A stretch of 64,000 bases of DNA, from positions 814,712-878,711 of the forward strand of contig NW_019775569.1 in the NCBI RefSeq assembly GCF_001039355.2, in the 5' to 3' direction. The position numbers were made by a program, and so were the translations under genes. Below are positions 13,401 to 26,500 of the stretch, piece by piece (the stretch's first letter is position 1; each line of letters opens with the position of its first letter). The DNA comes from Lingula anatina (Eukaryota > Brachiopoda > Lingulata > Lingulida > Lingulidae). A model generated the notes under the pieces. That model was not told the origin of the DNA and made no database searches. It was given only the letters and a program-made list of their open reading frames with translations.

Positions 13401-14848
13401 TTCAAATTAGCAATTTGGCAAAAATTCAAATCAAATCAACAATTTGGCAAAAATTCAAATTATTCTTAATTATGTTACATTTCTTTTAAACTATTCTGTT
13501 AGTTGCATAAACGAAAAAAAAAAAGGAAATTCTAACTAGTTGTTGTCATCAAATTTATTTTCCAGTCAGGTAGTTCTTGATCCAATCTTGACCGACTGCT
13601 TAGTCAGTAAGAACGACTATGTCACACATTTAAGATGGGAAGATTTGACAAGCAGGTATGCTTCTTGTATAGAATCAGAAACTTTATCAACACAGAGGTA
13701 GAGATTGTTCCATCATCAATTCTTATACATTATCAAGGATGTCAAGTTTTCAAATCAATATATATGTTCATGTTATATTTCAGTTATTTCTAAGCTGTTT
13801 GACTGGTCAAATAAAATAATATTAAAAGCTAAATAACTCCCAAAAATCTTTCCCTCTTATACAGTTTCATGGACATTCTTTTATCTATTTTAGTTGTTTG
13901 TCAAAGCTGCAGGTGGTCCATCAGATTACCTTTCCAGGTCAAAAGCCAGTGATCAAGAAAGGAAAGATTCAGCTCATTAAAATCAATGTGGTGCAGAGAG
14001 CAGGGAATAAGAAGGTGAGATGCTGTATCTCTTTAGTTTTGAGTAAGCTTTTCTTCATTATTTGTCATGTTTCTTTAGTATGTTAGTTTTACAATTGAAA
14101 TACTTATTTTACAGTTGCTCTCAGTAAGGACTGAGGATATAGTTGTGAGCCAGGAAATCAACTTTGTTGACTCAGTTTGGTGGAATGTGTTGAAAGATCC
14201 ATCATTTTCCTCATTATTATTATTATTTTATTTATTATTATTATTTTTTTTTTTTGGGGGGGGAGGGTATATTCTAATATGATTGATTGGAAAAAGGTAA
14301 GGTATCTCCAAAAAAATTCTTCATTTGTCTACCTCCAGGTCACCTTGTTGGAAAATCTGGAAACCTATGGCATAGATCCTCATGAGTTTGCCCACACTGT
14401 CCAGATAGGTGTAGCCTGCAGCACCACGGTCTCCCCACTCCCAGGCAAGAATAAGGGCATGCAGATACTAGTCCAGGGAAATCAGGTGGCACATGTTGGC
14501 AAACTTCTAACAGGTATGGGTGTAGATATTGGACTTCTAAGTTCCAAGAAGTTCACACTCGTTCAGAGGATTTTTAAGTGCCAAGAAATCACACTCCTTC
14601 AAACGTTTATCCTGTTTATAGCACTGTGTATTATTAGAATTTTTGTCATTTATGTACAGTCAATTTAAATGTGTATCTTTGCATTTTTTACTATAGCATA
14701 ATTGAAGACAATTTGTAGTGTTTTTTATCTGAAATATGTAGAGAAACAATCGAAAAAAATCGTCACTTTTTCAGAAAAATACCAAATCCCTCAGAAGTTT
14801 GTATCAGGCTTGGAAAAAGCACCAAAATCTGGAAAGAAAAAGAGATAA
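9218..14848 (+). CDS. EIF2D: Eukaryotic translation initiation factor 2D (ligatin)
   Basis: There are fifteen coding exons: 9218-9273, 9656-9846, 10302-10385, 10560-10662, 10842-10949, 11229-11563, 11713-11827, 11967-12012, 12224-12327, 12851-13009, 13171-13260, 13566-13655, 13894-14014, 14339-14513 and 14775-14848. All have GT-AG boundaries and phases agree, giving 616 aa. The start MFLKPLKIKSQTAIKGSDR matches the family N-terminus. The order is an MCT1-type pre-PUA plus PUA region (to about residue 181), an acidic low-complexity linker (about 182-292), a winged-helix/SWIB-MDM2 region (about 390-480), and a C-terminal SUI1 domain (about 505-600) ending in a lysine-rich tail. eIF2D delivers initiator tRNA and recycles 40S subunits, like the MCTS1-DENR pair fused in one chain. 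Exon 6, the linker, diverges most from vertebrates. Start, stop and domain order are clear. Confidence 0.96.
10424..10499. repeat. (CA)n microsatellites in eIF2D intron 3
   Basis: Two CA tracts are separated by a short ATGCGCGTACATG-like spacer and follow a CT-rich tract directly after the exon 3 donor. Confidence 0.9.
12565..12660 (+). repeat. G-rich degenerate repeat in eIF2D intron 9
   Basis: A run of about 13 G preceded by another G tract is followed by loosely repeated units of the form GGGGAGTCAGATTTT. The G runs could form a quadruplex in the transcribed intron. It does not interrupt any exon. Confidence 0.65.
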
Positions 14849-15079
14849 TAAGATTAGAAAATATGCAATCAGAATACTGCAAATAGGATTATTAATTGAT
14901 ACATGCTTTAAAAAGTGGAGCAAAGATACCTGGAAAAGTGTGACAACAACACTATATTGGAAGTGGTGCAGCTGGTTTGCTAAACATTTCAACACAAATC
15001 TCCTGATACCATAATTTATTGCAAGATCATTTTGAAATGGGCTGTGAATCCATAAGCCTTCAGCACTTTAATTATGTGC

Positions 15080-15085
15080 AATAAA
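15080..15085 (+). terminator. eIF2D polyadenylation signal
   Basis: This canonical AATAAA lies 232 bases after the eIF2D stop codon, the first good match downstream on this strand. Confidence 0.7.
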
Positions 15086-15536
15086 TGGTTTTTGAATTAT
15101 TTCATTTTTTCCCTAAGGGTCCATTTTTGTTTTATCATTTTATGTAAGAAATACGTTACTAATATATGGAAATAGCCATAAAAAAAGCAGCAAAAAGATT
15201 ATCAACATGCTTAACTACCCTTCTTTTTAAGAGAAAGAAAACATGTTATCTGGTATTTTATATGCTGATGATTGTTTAACACTAAAGATGTAATACGAAA
15301 TGTTCAACAAAAATCCTGAATTGTGATTGATTACACAATGTGACAAAAATAATAGTTCTAGGAATTGAAGTCCGGAGTTTCATATGATTAGTGCACGTTG
15401 GAGGTAGCCAAAGTATCGCATGTACCAGTACTAACAAATGGAAACGGTTCCTAGCTTACGGCCATTCCTGTCATACTGGGTCAGAATTAAGACGTTTCTG
15501 CGCCGGAAACGTGATTGTAAACGTGATTATATGTTC

Positions 15537-15661
15537 AGCAGTCAGGAGGTTCAGTGCTCCGTGTTTCTGAAATTTGTGATCCGACGTTCATTGGTCAGGT
15601 TTAAGGTTCAGTAGTCCGAAGGCTTTATACATGTAGTTGGAAGGTTCTTTGGTCCGACATT
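15537..15661 (+). repeat. Degenerate tandem repeat, AGGTTCAGTNGTCCGA-type
   Basis: Units such as GGTTCAGTGCTCCG, GGTTCAGTAGTCCGA and GGTTCTTTGGTCCGA recur at irregular spacing over about 125 bp, as an old decayed minisatellite would. Confidence 0.5.
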
Positions 15662-17746
15662 AAAATGCTTAAACGAAAGATAAAGTGTGAGATTTTAAAC
15701 GCGTGTTCAACTTTTAAGTACATATAGCACCACTTGTTGAAAAATTACGTTTTGGTCATTTTAACCAAAGTGCCATAAGTTAATCTAGGCAAAAATAATC
15801 TAATTTATCTTTACTTGATAAAACTAAGGTGATCCACGTTGTCACCTACATGTTATAACTGATGTAATATATGATGAATGCAACATATTTCACGTTACAA
15901 AACAAATCCTTTATGGGGACCATGCTGGGGAGATATACCAACATCGGGTCCTTCTGTTCCGTCATCGGGAATTGATTGATTACATACTTACTTTCCTCTC
16001 AGATGATGAAGACGTGTCCAAAAAGCAACACATGAGCTCTGTTAGAAAATTGAGGTATATTATAGACCTCCAAAATAATTAAAATTTACTATACTATTAT
16101 AAGTAAATGTAGCAATAGGGTTGTACTTGTGTATGTGTGTCACATACATTGTAATTCTTTAAAACGTGTCCTATGTTTAGGAAAGACTTGAAGGGTACCG
16201 TTTCGAACACATCCCAAGCATGCCCACACATTTGTAATGGTGCGTTTATAGAATTTATAAAAAAAATGAAAATTACAAAAAATTGTAGGCCTATTCAATG
16301 TGCCAGGAAACTCACCTTTTACATGCCAATTTCCTACCCGCATGTCTTTATTGAAGTGTCAGCACAACTCGGTTCATAATTGTATATGGTTTTTTGGCAG
16401 ACGCCATTTCCAAACGGTGCATAATAATCATTATTATTGTGATATTGGCACGTATGGAAAGCATGCTATCAAGACAACAAAAAGTTTTACATCATTTGAA
16501 AGTATTATGATTAGCTGCTTGATTCTAGGTATCCCTTATTACTTTGAAATAAAACGCCAGTGATTGTTTTATCCACAGTAATATTTATTCCGCCAATTAG
16601 CCTTGGCATTAAACAAAATTTTGAAAATCACTGGAATCTGAGGCTGTGCGTGTTTTGATCATTTGGGGGTTGTTTTAACGACGAGAACTGAAATGTACAG
16701 AACTTAAACTGAACGAAACATCTCTGTAAAACAATGTTTACTGAACACTTTATTATAGGTGTCTTACACTAGTGGACTTTTACTTATATTAATCTTCTTT
16801 TAGTTTAACTAGCCTAAGGCCCTGTACTGAGTCCTAGAAAAACTACTGGATTTACTGTTTCACGACCTACTGTATACTCGCTGTATACTTAACAGTTGTG
16901 TGTAAATGTTCTTACAAATACATACTCGTATATATATCATATATCAGTGCTTACAGGGTACCTGTCTATATCATTTAGTAAACTTACTATTCACGGTAAA
17001 GTTTATGGGTGGCTTTCTACACCAGCTTTGAGTTGTGCTTTTTCAAAACCTGAAAGTGATTGAATATAGTACGAGGAGCGCAATACGAATGAAATTTCCT
17101 GAAACAATTTATGTCACAAATAATAACCCACTTAGACATATTAGGTATTTTCAACCCTAGATAAAGCCTAGGTTGCATTTGCCATTTATGTCCGCGAACG
17201 GTGCCCGTTTGCTGACCGAATATCAGTTTCCGTGTGCCGTCCGTGCAGGGACTGACCGTACAAAATCGTTCTTTTAAGCAATTTTTTTTTAAATCCTTAG
17301 CCCGTAGGCCGTAGCAATATCGTAGACTGCACAATTCCCTAACGGACATTGTTCTGCTCAGTGCGGTGATCGTGCAGCAAGCAAAATTGTCTTGCGAGAC
17401 GCAGACTTGTTACGGATTTCTTTTTTTTTTTTTTCTTTTTTTCAGTTAAAGGGGGCATAACAATAGATAAGATGTTTTAAATTATTATGACCACGCGGGT
17501 GCTCAGAAACGCAAGGTGCTGCACCAACAAAGTATCAATCAGCACTGAACGGTCATGCGGAGGGTGTACTATATGTACTATATGTACGCCAACTACACTG
17601 AGATTGAGACGGCTCCATATATTAACTTTTCAACCAGCAAACCGATTTTCCCAACCTGAACTCAAGGTCATGTGGGAGAAATGGCTATGTTTGATAGCCA
17701 TACAGTGTAAACATACTCACCGTAGACTGTGGCCAATCACGATGCC

Positions 17747-17778
<32 letters not shown>

Positions 17779-17837
17779 ACGGAACTTCGTAAACAATTTC
17801 ATCGTACGTGGCGCCCGTGGCAAATGTGACCCAGGCT

Positions 17838-17843
17838 TTTATT
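17838..17843 (-). terminator. Polyadenylation signal of the EF-hand gene
   Basis: AATAAA on the - strand (TTTATT on +), about 50 bases after the stop codon at 17893-17895. Confidence 0.6.
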
Positions 17844-17892
17844 AACAAGGACTAATAAAAAAGGTTTTACTACTGGAAGTGCGCAATCAGAA

Positions 17893-18207
17893 TTATTTCA
17901 AACAGAAAAAATACCATGTCCTCACAGTATTGAAAGCATTGTAATAATTAAGCATACTCAGTACCATTGCACATCGCTCAATACATTCTTCAACGGATGA
18001 GACTCCATCTCCTGAAATAAAAAAACACCATTAACCCTTTGTGAGGTAACATGAATGAACACTGTCTAGATGTGGCATAAGTCGGCGTGTTTATAAAAAT
18101 CAGTTAAAATGGTTTTAAGATATTTGACAGCTTCAGCTTCAAGTAGAGATTTTGTTTTTGCCTACTTGAAGAAGCAAGTACTAATGCAGCTTAAGTATGA
18201 TACTAAA

Positions 18208-18251
<44 letters not shown>

Positions 18252-20311
18252 GAAAATCACTTGCAGGCGGAGGAATAAGACACACTTACCATTGGTATCT
18301 ATTTCGATTAAAATGCCTAAATCATCTATGGACAGAACTCCATCTTTATTGAAATCGGTTAACTCGACGAGTGCACGAATCCAGTGTGGTTGAATTTTGG
18401 GATTGATTTTTATGAAATAGTTCACATATTCACTGGATGTTACTATATCATTTTCTGAAAACCAGAAAAACAACAGGCATTGTCAAGTTTTTTAGGAGTT
18501 TTATTCCATGAGATATAAATTTAACATGGAAAATTTTTACTATCATTGTTATAAGTTATAAAGCTCACATTCAGTAGTTACCAGTAACTTCAACAGTATA
18601 TAGAACGACCACAAGTCATATATAAGGTAATCATTAGGCCTACTACTACTGTTTTGTTTTATAATAGGCACAGAATGCGATCTTACAGCAGTATATCTGA
18701 AACGTGAGGTTTTGTAAACCTCAATGTTGACCGATGACGACATCACAAAACAATATTGCGATCTGATTTTTACAACGTTTACGAATGACAGCGATGTTGC
18801 AACTTTGGTTATATTTTTGAAGAAGGTCATTCGGGTTGCAAATTATACAGTAAAACAATTACTGAATTTTGTTTTTGTTCAATACATTCCTCTGCAGACC
18901 CCAGAAAAGTGATATCGATCGAGGGGCAGCACTTTTTGTGGTCTGCTAAACAGCCATTGTTCTTCACCCATATGATATGAAGCACACTCGATTAAAACGT
19001 CAACCATCACCAGCACAAAATAACGGTACTTATACCTACCGTCTGTGTCGGCAGCATACCAAAAGGCGACCAATTCTAGTACACCGAATTTACCATCGTT
19101 ATTGCTGTCAATGATATCGCAAAGTAACGCCCCTATCTCCTTTTCTGTTTGAGGAGATTCTGTCCCATTTTCACGACCACAACTAAAACAACGCGAAACT
19201 AGTTTTTGGAAGGTATCTCTTAATGCGTATGTGTTTTTAGGTGCTGATGGGAAAAGAAATATATTTCGCAGGCCCAATCCCAATCCATACAGATTTTTAG
19301 TCCGAATTGAGTATACTGCATTGTTACATGTACCAGCATTAGTTATAACTAGATTTAATTTAGTTTTAAGATAGACCAGTTAAAAAGAAAAACAATCTAG
19401 CAGTTTTTCAAATGAATATTCTCCCTTTGATTTAAAGTAAAATAATTCTTCCAAGATACTTTGAGACTATTTACTCAAAATCCATTCTACGTGTTTGAAC
19501 AAAAGGAAATAATAAATCAAACATAAAAAGTATATCCCAAAATTCCAAATGATCACTTCATTCATTTATTGAATAATTGAATTGATCATTTCAATTATTT
19601 GTTGAATACCCAATAAAATTTTAAACTAAAAGCAGTGTTGGTTTAAGAATGTAAATCCTGAAAATGCACATCTTTTCTTTTATATAACAAATTACTCAAT
19701 ACGTATATTAAAACGCTGTCTCAAGAAAGTTATCCAGCCAAGTTATTTCTACCCTTATCTGCCGTATTTATCAATCAATCAATAACTGATTACATTAAAA
19801 CGAGATTATATTACTTTGATGTAATATTCCATTTAAACTTGCAACAATGCTACCTGCTTGCTTTGATGCCTAGCACCTACGGCTTATTTACGCGGCACTC
19901 CTAACAAGCAGGATTTTCAGCTATAAATCGTTTTTTATTTTCATATTAAATAATATATTATAACTGTAATTATTTAACTTATGCTGTTAATTTGTGTTTC
20001 CAATCTGCCTGGATAGGGATTGGGACTGCGATAACGGTATATGTAGAAGTATACACATATTTCATGAAACCAACAACAAGTAGCAATGCTACACGATGAT
20101 TTTGATGTATTGCATTTCTGTCCTTCTTACGCCAAAATTCAACCAGAACTCGAACCAATCAACACAGCAACTTTCAATGCACCCCTAATCATTAATAAAC
20201 AATTCATATGGAGAGAGAATGAGAGAGAGAAAGAGACACAAATTCCAGTGCTTACACGCTTGTCGCCATGGAGACAACACACAGGCCCACAATCACGATT
20301 TGGAACTTCAT
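17893..20311 (-). CDS. Secreted four-EF-hand calcium-binding protein
   Basis: Coding exons in transcript order are 20311-20256, 19182-19040, 18454-18290 and 18011-17893, with phases 2, 1, 1 and a total of 160 aa. Residues 1-18 (MKFQIVIVGLCVVSMATS) are a classical signal peptide, so the product enters the secretory pathway. Four calcium loops are visible: 44-55 (DSNNDGKFGVLE), 64-75 (DTDENDIVTSSE), 100-111 (DFNKDGVLSIDD) and 119-130 (DTNGDGVSSVEE). Loops within each pair are only 7-8 residues apart, much tighter than calmodulin, so one helix must serve both loops. The C-terminus (131-160) is Cys-containing and aromatic. There is no transmembrane segment or ER-retention tetrapeptide. I do not recognise a named orthologue. 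The role is probably extracellular or luminal calcium binding. Confidence 0.85.
18209..18249. repeat. (TG)n microsatellite in EF-hand gene intron 3
   Basis: About 20 TG units lie 40 bases downstream, in transcript order, of the exon 3 donor. Confidence 0.95.
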
Positions 20312-23300
20312 CTTCAATCTGCAGTTTGTGTTTTTTTTTAATCAAGTATCAGAGGTATCCTAAAATGTTAATTAATCCAAACGTAAATTTTAGTTTGCAT
20401 TGGACATAAAACGTAAACGCGACAATTATCCTTTTTAATTGAGTATTGTTCGCCCTTAACAATAAAAATAGAATAATAATAACAATAATAATGTGCCTTT
20501 TAAGAACATCTCATTATTTCTGAATAAACAGGAGTCTTGCAGGCGTGAATCAAACATTTCAGGAACCATGGGCGGACTTTAGGTGTAAAACACAATAAAC
20601 AAATAATTTTACCCCCCCCCCCCCCAAAAAAAAAACATAAATAAAATAAAAGTACCTATCGACTCTCACATTGTTTTTAAAGTTTTATAGATCAAAACAT
20701 TTACTTGCACATTTAAAAAAGAAAAACTGTTGGTTGTACTACAAGTGCCATTTAATTCTAACTTAATTCTAAAGTTATCATTGTTAAATTTCAACGAACA
20801 TTTAATAAATCTTTATATATCAATTTAAAGAGATTTGATTCACCAATGTATGAAAAATTGTCTGATCTTAATCTGAAACTTACTGGATGGCGGTATTCAC
20901 AGCAGCTGTGCCTATGAAACTCCCCTACGAACATGTTATCAGGAAAGGCGTCACTCTTGCCATTTGAAAATAATATATTGTGTCGTCATCGGCACACATA
21001 CTGGTATACCCAAAGTATGCGGCATGCAGCGATTGGGTGAAATAAACCGATGGAAGAAAGGAAAGACCCCTGTTCTCGGCAAGTACATATTCTACCAGAA
21101 CACAGCTTATAACTTTTATTGGGAGCCAAAAGAATAGGCAAAAGCAATGGCTTTTTTTTTCACCGTACCCCAAATTTCACTCTGTCATAGATTATTGGAT
21201 TATATTCTATTTTGAGCAATGGAACTAAGGCTATTAGATTAAGTTTAGAAATAAGTTTTGGTGTAAATGTTCAGTTAAAAACGAAATAATACGAGGATGC
21301 CATGACAACAAAGGACAGTTAATATTTTGAAAACCTTTCGAATTTCTATTTCAAGATAAATTTTCTTATTATTATATTATGTCTGCAGATAACATTTAAC
21401 ACAAGAAGTGTTTGCTTTTTATTTGTGATTAATTTAGATATGCATAGGAGGGGGGAATATCATTAGGCCTATTTTATTTTCAGTGACACTATAGTGTGTG
21501 TCTGTGTGTATTTTGGAACAGAAAGCGAATTTATATCGGTAAATCATGTCAACTAGTGGATGAAGATCGAATCTTGTAACAGATTGACGGTTAATATCAT
21601 GTCCATTTCTTCAGTGTGTTGGACCAGTATCTAAGTTTAGAGGAAACAATGTTTATTTGACTGTCTTGTTCCTAGAATAAGTAAAAACATAAAAGGGTGT
21701 GTTTAAAGTCACGTACATGCATATTCCAGAAGCTTTGACCTCGTGACAACATCCCACCCGCATTTCTTAAACTGAAATGTTGTCCTGGCAGTCACATTAA
21801 CAATGCCTTATATTTTTGTCAGTTTTGAACGGCGCGTAATTATCCTGGCATTACGTGCCGTCGATCATATGGTCTGTTTTTCTGTAATGAGACCCACTGT
21901 TATTTAACACAAAGTATTTCATCCAATACACTATTGTCGCGAAATTTTATTATTTTTCTAATAAAAAGCCTCGGTGGTATTTAACACAATTTCAGAATAT
22001 TTAGATAATGATTCATCAGCCTTTTATTCATTGATGATGTTTTTTTCAAAAACGGGAACTGAAACTTCCCTATCCAATGAGTACTTACTAGTGTTGACAA
22101 GAACGACAGCACATGCAGGCTAACTTTTTATTATGGAAAGCCTAATAAGACATTTTAATATAGACATATGTAGTTGTATACAAAACAAATTACACCAATA
22201 AGCAAAAATTTGGCGCGAGGGTTTGTTTTGTTGGACGAGTAGCTCGATATCGTTCACAGAGGTCTTCCATATATGTGCGTACATTGCACAGTTGTAGATC
22301 AAATTGTAGATCCGTTAAAAATATAGGGAGCAAACTTTTAGTGGCAGGCTACCCACCAAGATAAACAAAAAGAGGGAACATGCATGAACCCCGAGCTACC
22401 TGCCTTTGTGACTGATGTAGGTAAAAAGGCGGGGGTTAAAATTGGTTACCACTGTTATACCGAGATTGTATCATAATCATCAATCATCAGATTTACCTAC
22501 CTGTAACCCGTACTTCAGATTCCTAACTATAACCCTTAACATTTTTCGACTCCTAAAAGGCAGCGAGTCGAATGCTTCAATACAGCAATCACAATTGCAG
22601 GATACCTCGCAGTAGCTCTCATGGCGACAAAATGATAACAATTGATTCTTTAAAAGCCTACTACACTTTCCGAGTGCAGTATGCATGCATAAAATAAAGA
22701 TCAAATTAATTATTACGGTACCAAAAATTAAAATACACGCGCTGTTTGATTGCTGATAAAGATTGAGCATGGTTAGGAGTGGCAGGAGATACATTCTTTC
22801 AAATACTTTTTTTCAGACGAGCAGATGTTTCAGATGATATATACGCAACCACTGGGTACATTGTACGAATGATCAACATATGGTAAAATGGTCGTTATCT
22901 TATCACTTGTTACATTTGCAAACATTCTTATTTACTTTNAACCACCAAGATAAACAAAAAGAGGGAACATGCATGAACCCCGAGCTACCTGCCTTTGTGA
23001 CTGATGTAGGTAAAAAGGCGGGGGTTAAAATTGGTTACCACTGTTATACCGAGATTGTATCATAATCATCAATCATCAAATTACCTGTAACCCGTACTTC
23101 AGATTCCTAACTATAACCCTTAACATTTTTCGACTCCTAAAAGGCAGCGAGTCGAATGCTTCAATACAGCAATCACAATTGCAGGATACCTCGCAGTAGC
23201 TCTCATGGCGACAAAATGATAACAATTGATTCTTTAAAAGCCTACTACACTTTCCGAGTGCAGTATGCGTGCTTAAAATAAAGATCAAATTAATTATTAC

Positions 23301-23599
23301 GGTACCAAAAATTAAAATACACGCGCTGTTTGATTGCTGATAAAGATTGAGCATGGTTAGGAGTGGCAGGAGATACATTCTTTCAAATACTTTTTTTCAG
23401 ACGAGCAGATGTTTCAGATGATATATACGCAACCACTGGGTACATTGTACGAATGATCAACATATGGTAAAATGGTCGTTATCTTATCACTTGTTATATT
23501 TGCAAACATTCTTATTTACTTTAACTGTGCGTAGCCTTTGTCTGCGTTGATGGACTTTACATCCTTCTTAAATCTTCAAGACCAGTACAACTCACAAAA
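20312..23599. other. Divergent intergenic region of the EF-hand and ENPP7-like genes
   Basis: Both genes start outward from here. It holds a C14-A10 junction (20612-20635), AT-rich sequence with no supportable exon, and the duplicated block at 22353-23521 that directly abuts the ENPP7-like first exon. The promoter of at least one of the genes should lie here, but no core promoter motif is decisive. Confidence 0.55.
22353..23521 (+). repeat. Near-identical tandem duplication (about 0.58 kb x 2) joined by N
   Basis: Copy 1 is 22353-22938 and copy 2 is 22942-23521. They differ by a handful of substitutions and a short indel (TTTACCTACC against TTACC, ATGCATGCAT against ATGCGTGCTT). The only sequence between them is N at 22939 plus two bases. 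The copies end at the same word, TTTACTTT, just before the ENPP7-like leader. This looks like two alleles placed in series rather than an old duplication. Confidence 0.9.
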
Positions 23600-26500
23600 A
23601 TGAAGCAATTTGTGATTTGTTTTGCCGCTTTGGTGAATATCTTACCAGTTATCGCGGTTGTTCTGTCTCAGGAAACACAGCAGCTGCTGTTGGTATCATT
23701 TGATGGTTTCCGCTGGGACTATTTGGACAAAGTGGACACTCCGAATTTCGATCGAATGGCCAGACGTGGTGTTAAGGCGAAATATATGACCCCTGCGTTC
23801 CCCACATTGACGCTCCCAGCGCACCACACCATTGCTACAGGTAAGGCAACACTTTGGAGTTCAGAAAGTTAACTCAAACCAAAAAGTATTAAAATGTGAT
23901 AGGAAACATATACCTTTGAAGCTGGAATCTTCAATAGGTTTACTGTTGAGATATCTTTGTAAAAACATAAAGAATTTGTGCCAGGGGTTCTGGTCAAACA
24001 TGGAGACAAAGTCAAGACGACCATTCGTGCATTTTCATAACGTGGACTGAGATCCATACTTTGAACGCGGGTAAGTTTTCTGAATATGAGTCTTCTTCTT
24101 GGAGGAAAATGTTGAAAACCCCAAAAGAGACATTTTTCTCATCACAGTATGCTATGATGATTGGTGAGCTCACACTGTAATTGTCATTCAAGGATTGTAC
24201 CCCGAGAGCCACGGAGTAGTTCATAATATCATGTATGACCCAGACTTGAATGAAACGATAACCAGAGAAACAAGAAACGAATCCAAGTGGTGGGATACAG
24301 GGCCGCACCCATATGGGTTACAGCCAGGCTGCAAGGTACCAGAACTGCCCTTAAACACACTCTTCTGTTGTTACCTTAACTGAATACTAAAATCTAAAAG
24401 ATGTAGAATGAAAAAAAAAGCCCAGAAAACCAACGATTTTTAAAATAATGAAGTGGAGAAAATAACAGTAATGAATAATGCTTTCTGCAAAACCCAGTGA
24501 CACCTGTTACATCAGTGAAAAAGTTTGCAAGTTTCAAGTAGCCTTCGCAAAAGTTGTTCCAAAGCAGTGTTGTTCCTCTGTTATTTCAGGAAGAAAAAGC
24601 GCAACATTCAATTACTATGGTGGCGAAGTAAAGATAAAGAATTATACAGCAACGTATTTTGTAAGCGAGGATCCCGTAAACAGTAGTGTTACTCGAGAAG
24701 AGGGCGTAAAGGCAGCGATTGCGTGGCTAACAGAAGGAGTAGCTTTCGTGGCTGTTCATTTCAGCGAGCCGGACCATGTTGGGCATGCATACGGTCCTGA
24801 TTCGGATGAAGTTAAACAGCAGGTCAATACGATTCAATGTTTTTGAAAACAAGAAATGAAGCAAACTACAAGCAAATCAACTATTAGTAAGTTGGGAAAT
24901 GCAAATGTTTCAGATTATTTAAGAGATGCTCTCTATCACTTTTTGATACCTTGAAAAGTATTGACCAATATCAGCTTCGCCGATGGCACCACATACCAGT
25001 TTTTTCTTTCAAACCATTCTTCTCACCAACACCACACCCACCGCAAGCCGCAACAAATATTCAGTTAGCGTATTTAATATTTTAGTGCATAAGGCAATGA
25101 ACCGGTGTAACGTGACAGAGGGTCCCCCATGACAGAGATTCGGCTTCCCAATCATTTGTACACAGGCCTGGTACAGATATGCCTCGCCCTAGGATTTGAT
25201 CCACAGACTAACCCTAACCATTATAACTAAATTGAGGGCGGACTTCCTGTTACACGGACCCTCTGTTTCGTTACACCGGCTTTTGTACTGGCTTTTTGTA
25301 AAGATATTGCATTGTTTTCATGTTGCTTCACATTGGTGCTTCTGCATATTACATCGCCAACTTGTATTTTACGTATATATTCTTGCATATGCGAGTTTTC
25401 TATTTGATAATACCTTTTTACAATAGATCACTAATGCTGATGAAACCCTTGGACGATTGTTGGACAAGATAGAAGCGTCTCAGCTGTCTAACAAAGTGAA
25501 CATCATTGTAACGAGTGACCACGGTATGGCGAACATTTATAGAGATAAGAAGGTTCAACTCTACGATTTCATTAATCCAGACGACGTAACCTATATTGTA
25601 GCAAATTACGGGCCACTGGCTATGATTCTTCCAAGAGAAGGAAGGCTGGAACCTGTTTTACAACTGCTGCAGAACGCCAGTGTTCATATGAAAGTTTATC
25701 GTAAGGAAAACGTTCCCAACAGACTTCATTTTAGTTCGAACAACAGGATATTACCGATCATAGCTATGACTGAGGACCCCTGGGAGATATTTACGGTAAG
25801 AACAAACTATGCCATTTCATTAACCTCATTATTTCTTCAAGATCCTAAAGCAATTCTAAGACTCGATGCATTTTTTCAATGATTCACGCACAAGACAGGA
25901 AAATTTACTAACATTCCGTTCACATTGTGCATAAAGGGATAACAAATCTTTATGTGAGATAAAAAAATAACAATGAATACATTGTAAACAACACATATAA
26001 ATGTAATAAATTCCATTTTACCATCAAAATTATTATTAATTAATCTGAAATCGTACTTGCTATCTAGCCTTCAAAGAGGATTACCCTCCATAATAATCTC
26101 TTAAGAGATCATTACAAAAAACAAAACTCAAAAAGATATTGATAAACTTTGAATGTCGGAATGTTGGAAAGTATGGGCAAATCGTCGTTTATCCCTGGAA
26201 AATCCATTTTATGGCATTTTTCTGGCCAAAATCAAGAGTTATTATCCCTTTAACTTTGAACTGTTTTTGGTGAGCAGTTCCCGTACTCCGGACATAAAAC
26301 TGACTAATTGATTGTTTTGCTTGAGTTATATTTTAACAGACAGTCACTATATTATTCATTTTCTTCTTCTTATTATTATTATTATTATAAAGAAATTAGC
26401 TGTGTAGTGTATTCCACAGGAACATTGTAAGCTTATTTTTTTTTATACATTTCTATATGGTGACTACAATTCAATCAGAATGGGTAAGTTCAGTTAAAGT

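Larger units (their letters stand above)
14849..17892. other. Convergent intergenic region
   Basis: It contains the 3' ends of eIF2D (+) and the EF-hand gene (-). Inside are a degenerate tandem repeat (15537-15661), a small hairpin (17681-17701) and a poly(A) tract near 17746-17774. A 110-aa open frame on the - strand (17349-17017) resembles nothing I know and has no splice support. Confidence 0.6.

Noticed and set aside
17017-17349. 110-aa open frame on the minus strand
   Set aside because: No recognisable domain, no splice or codon-use support, and located in a convergent intergenic region.
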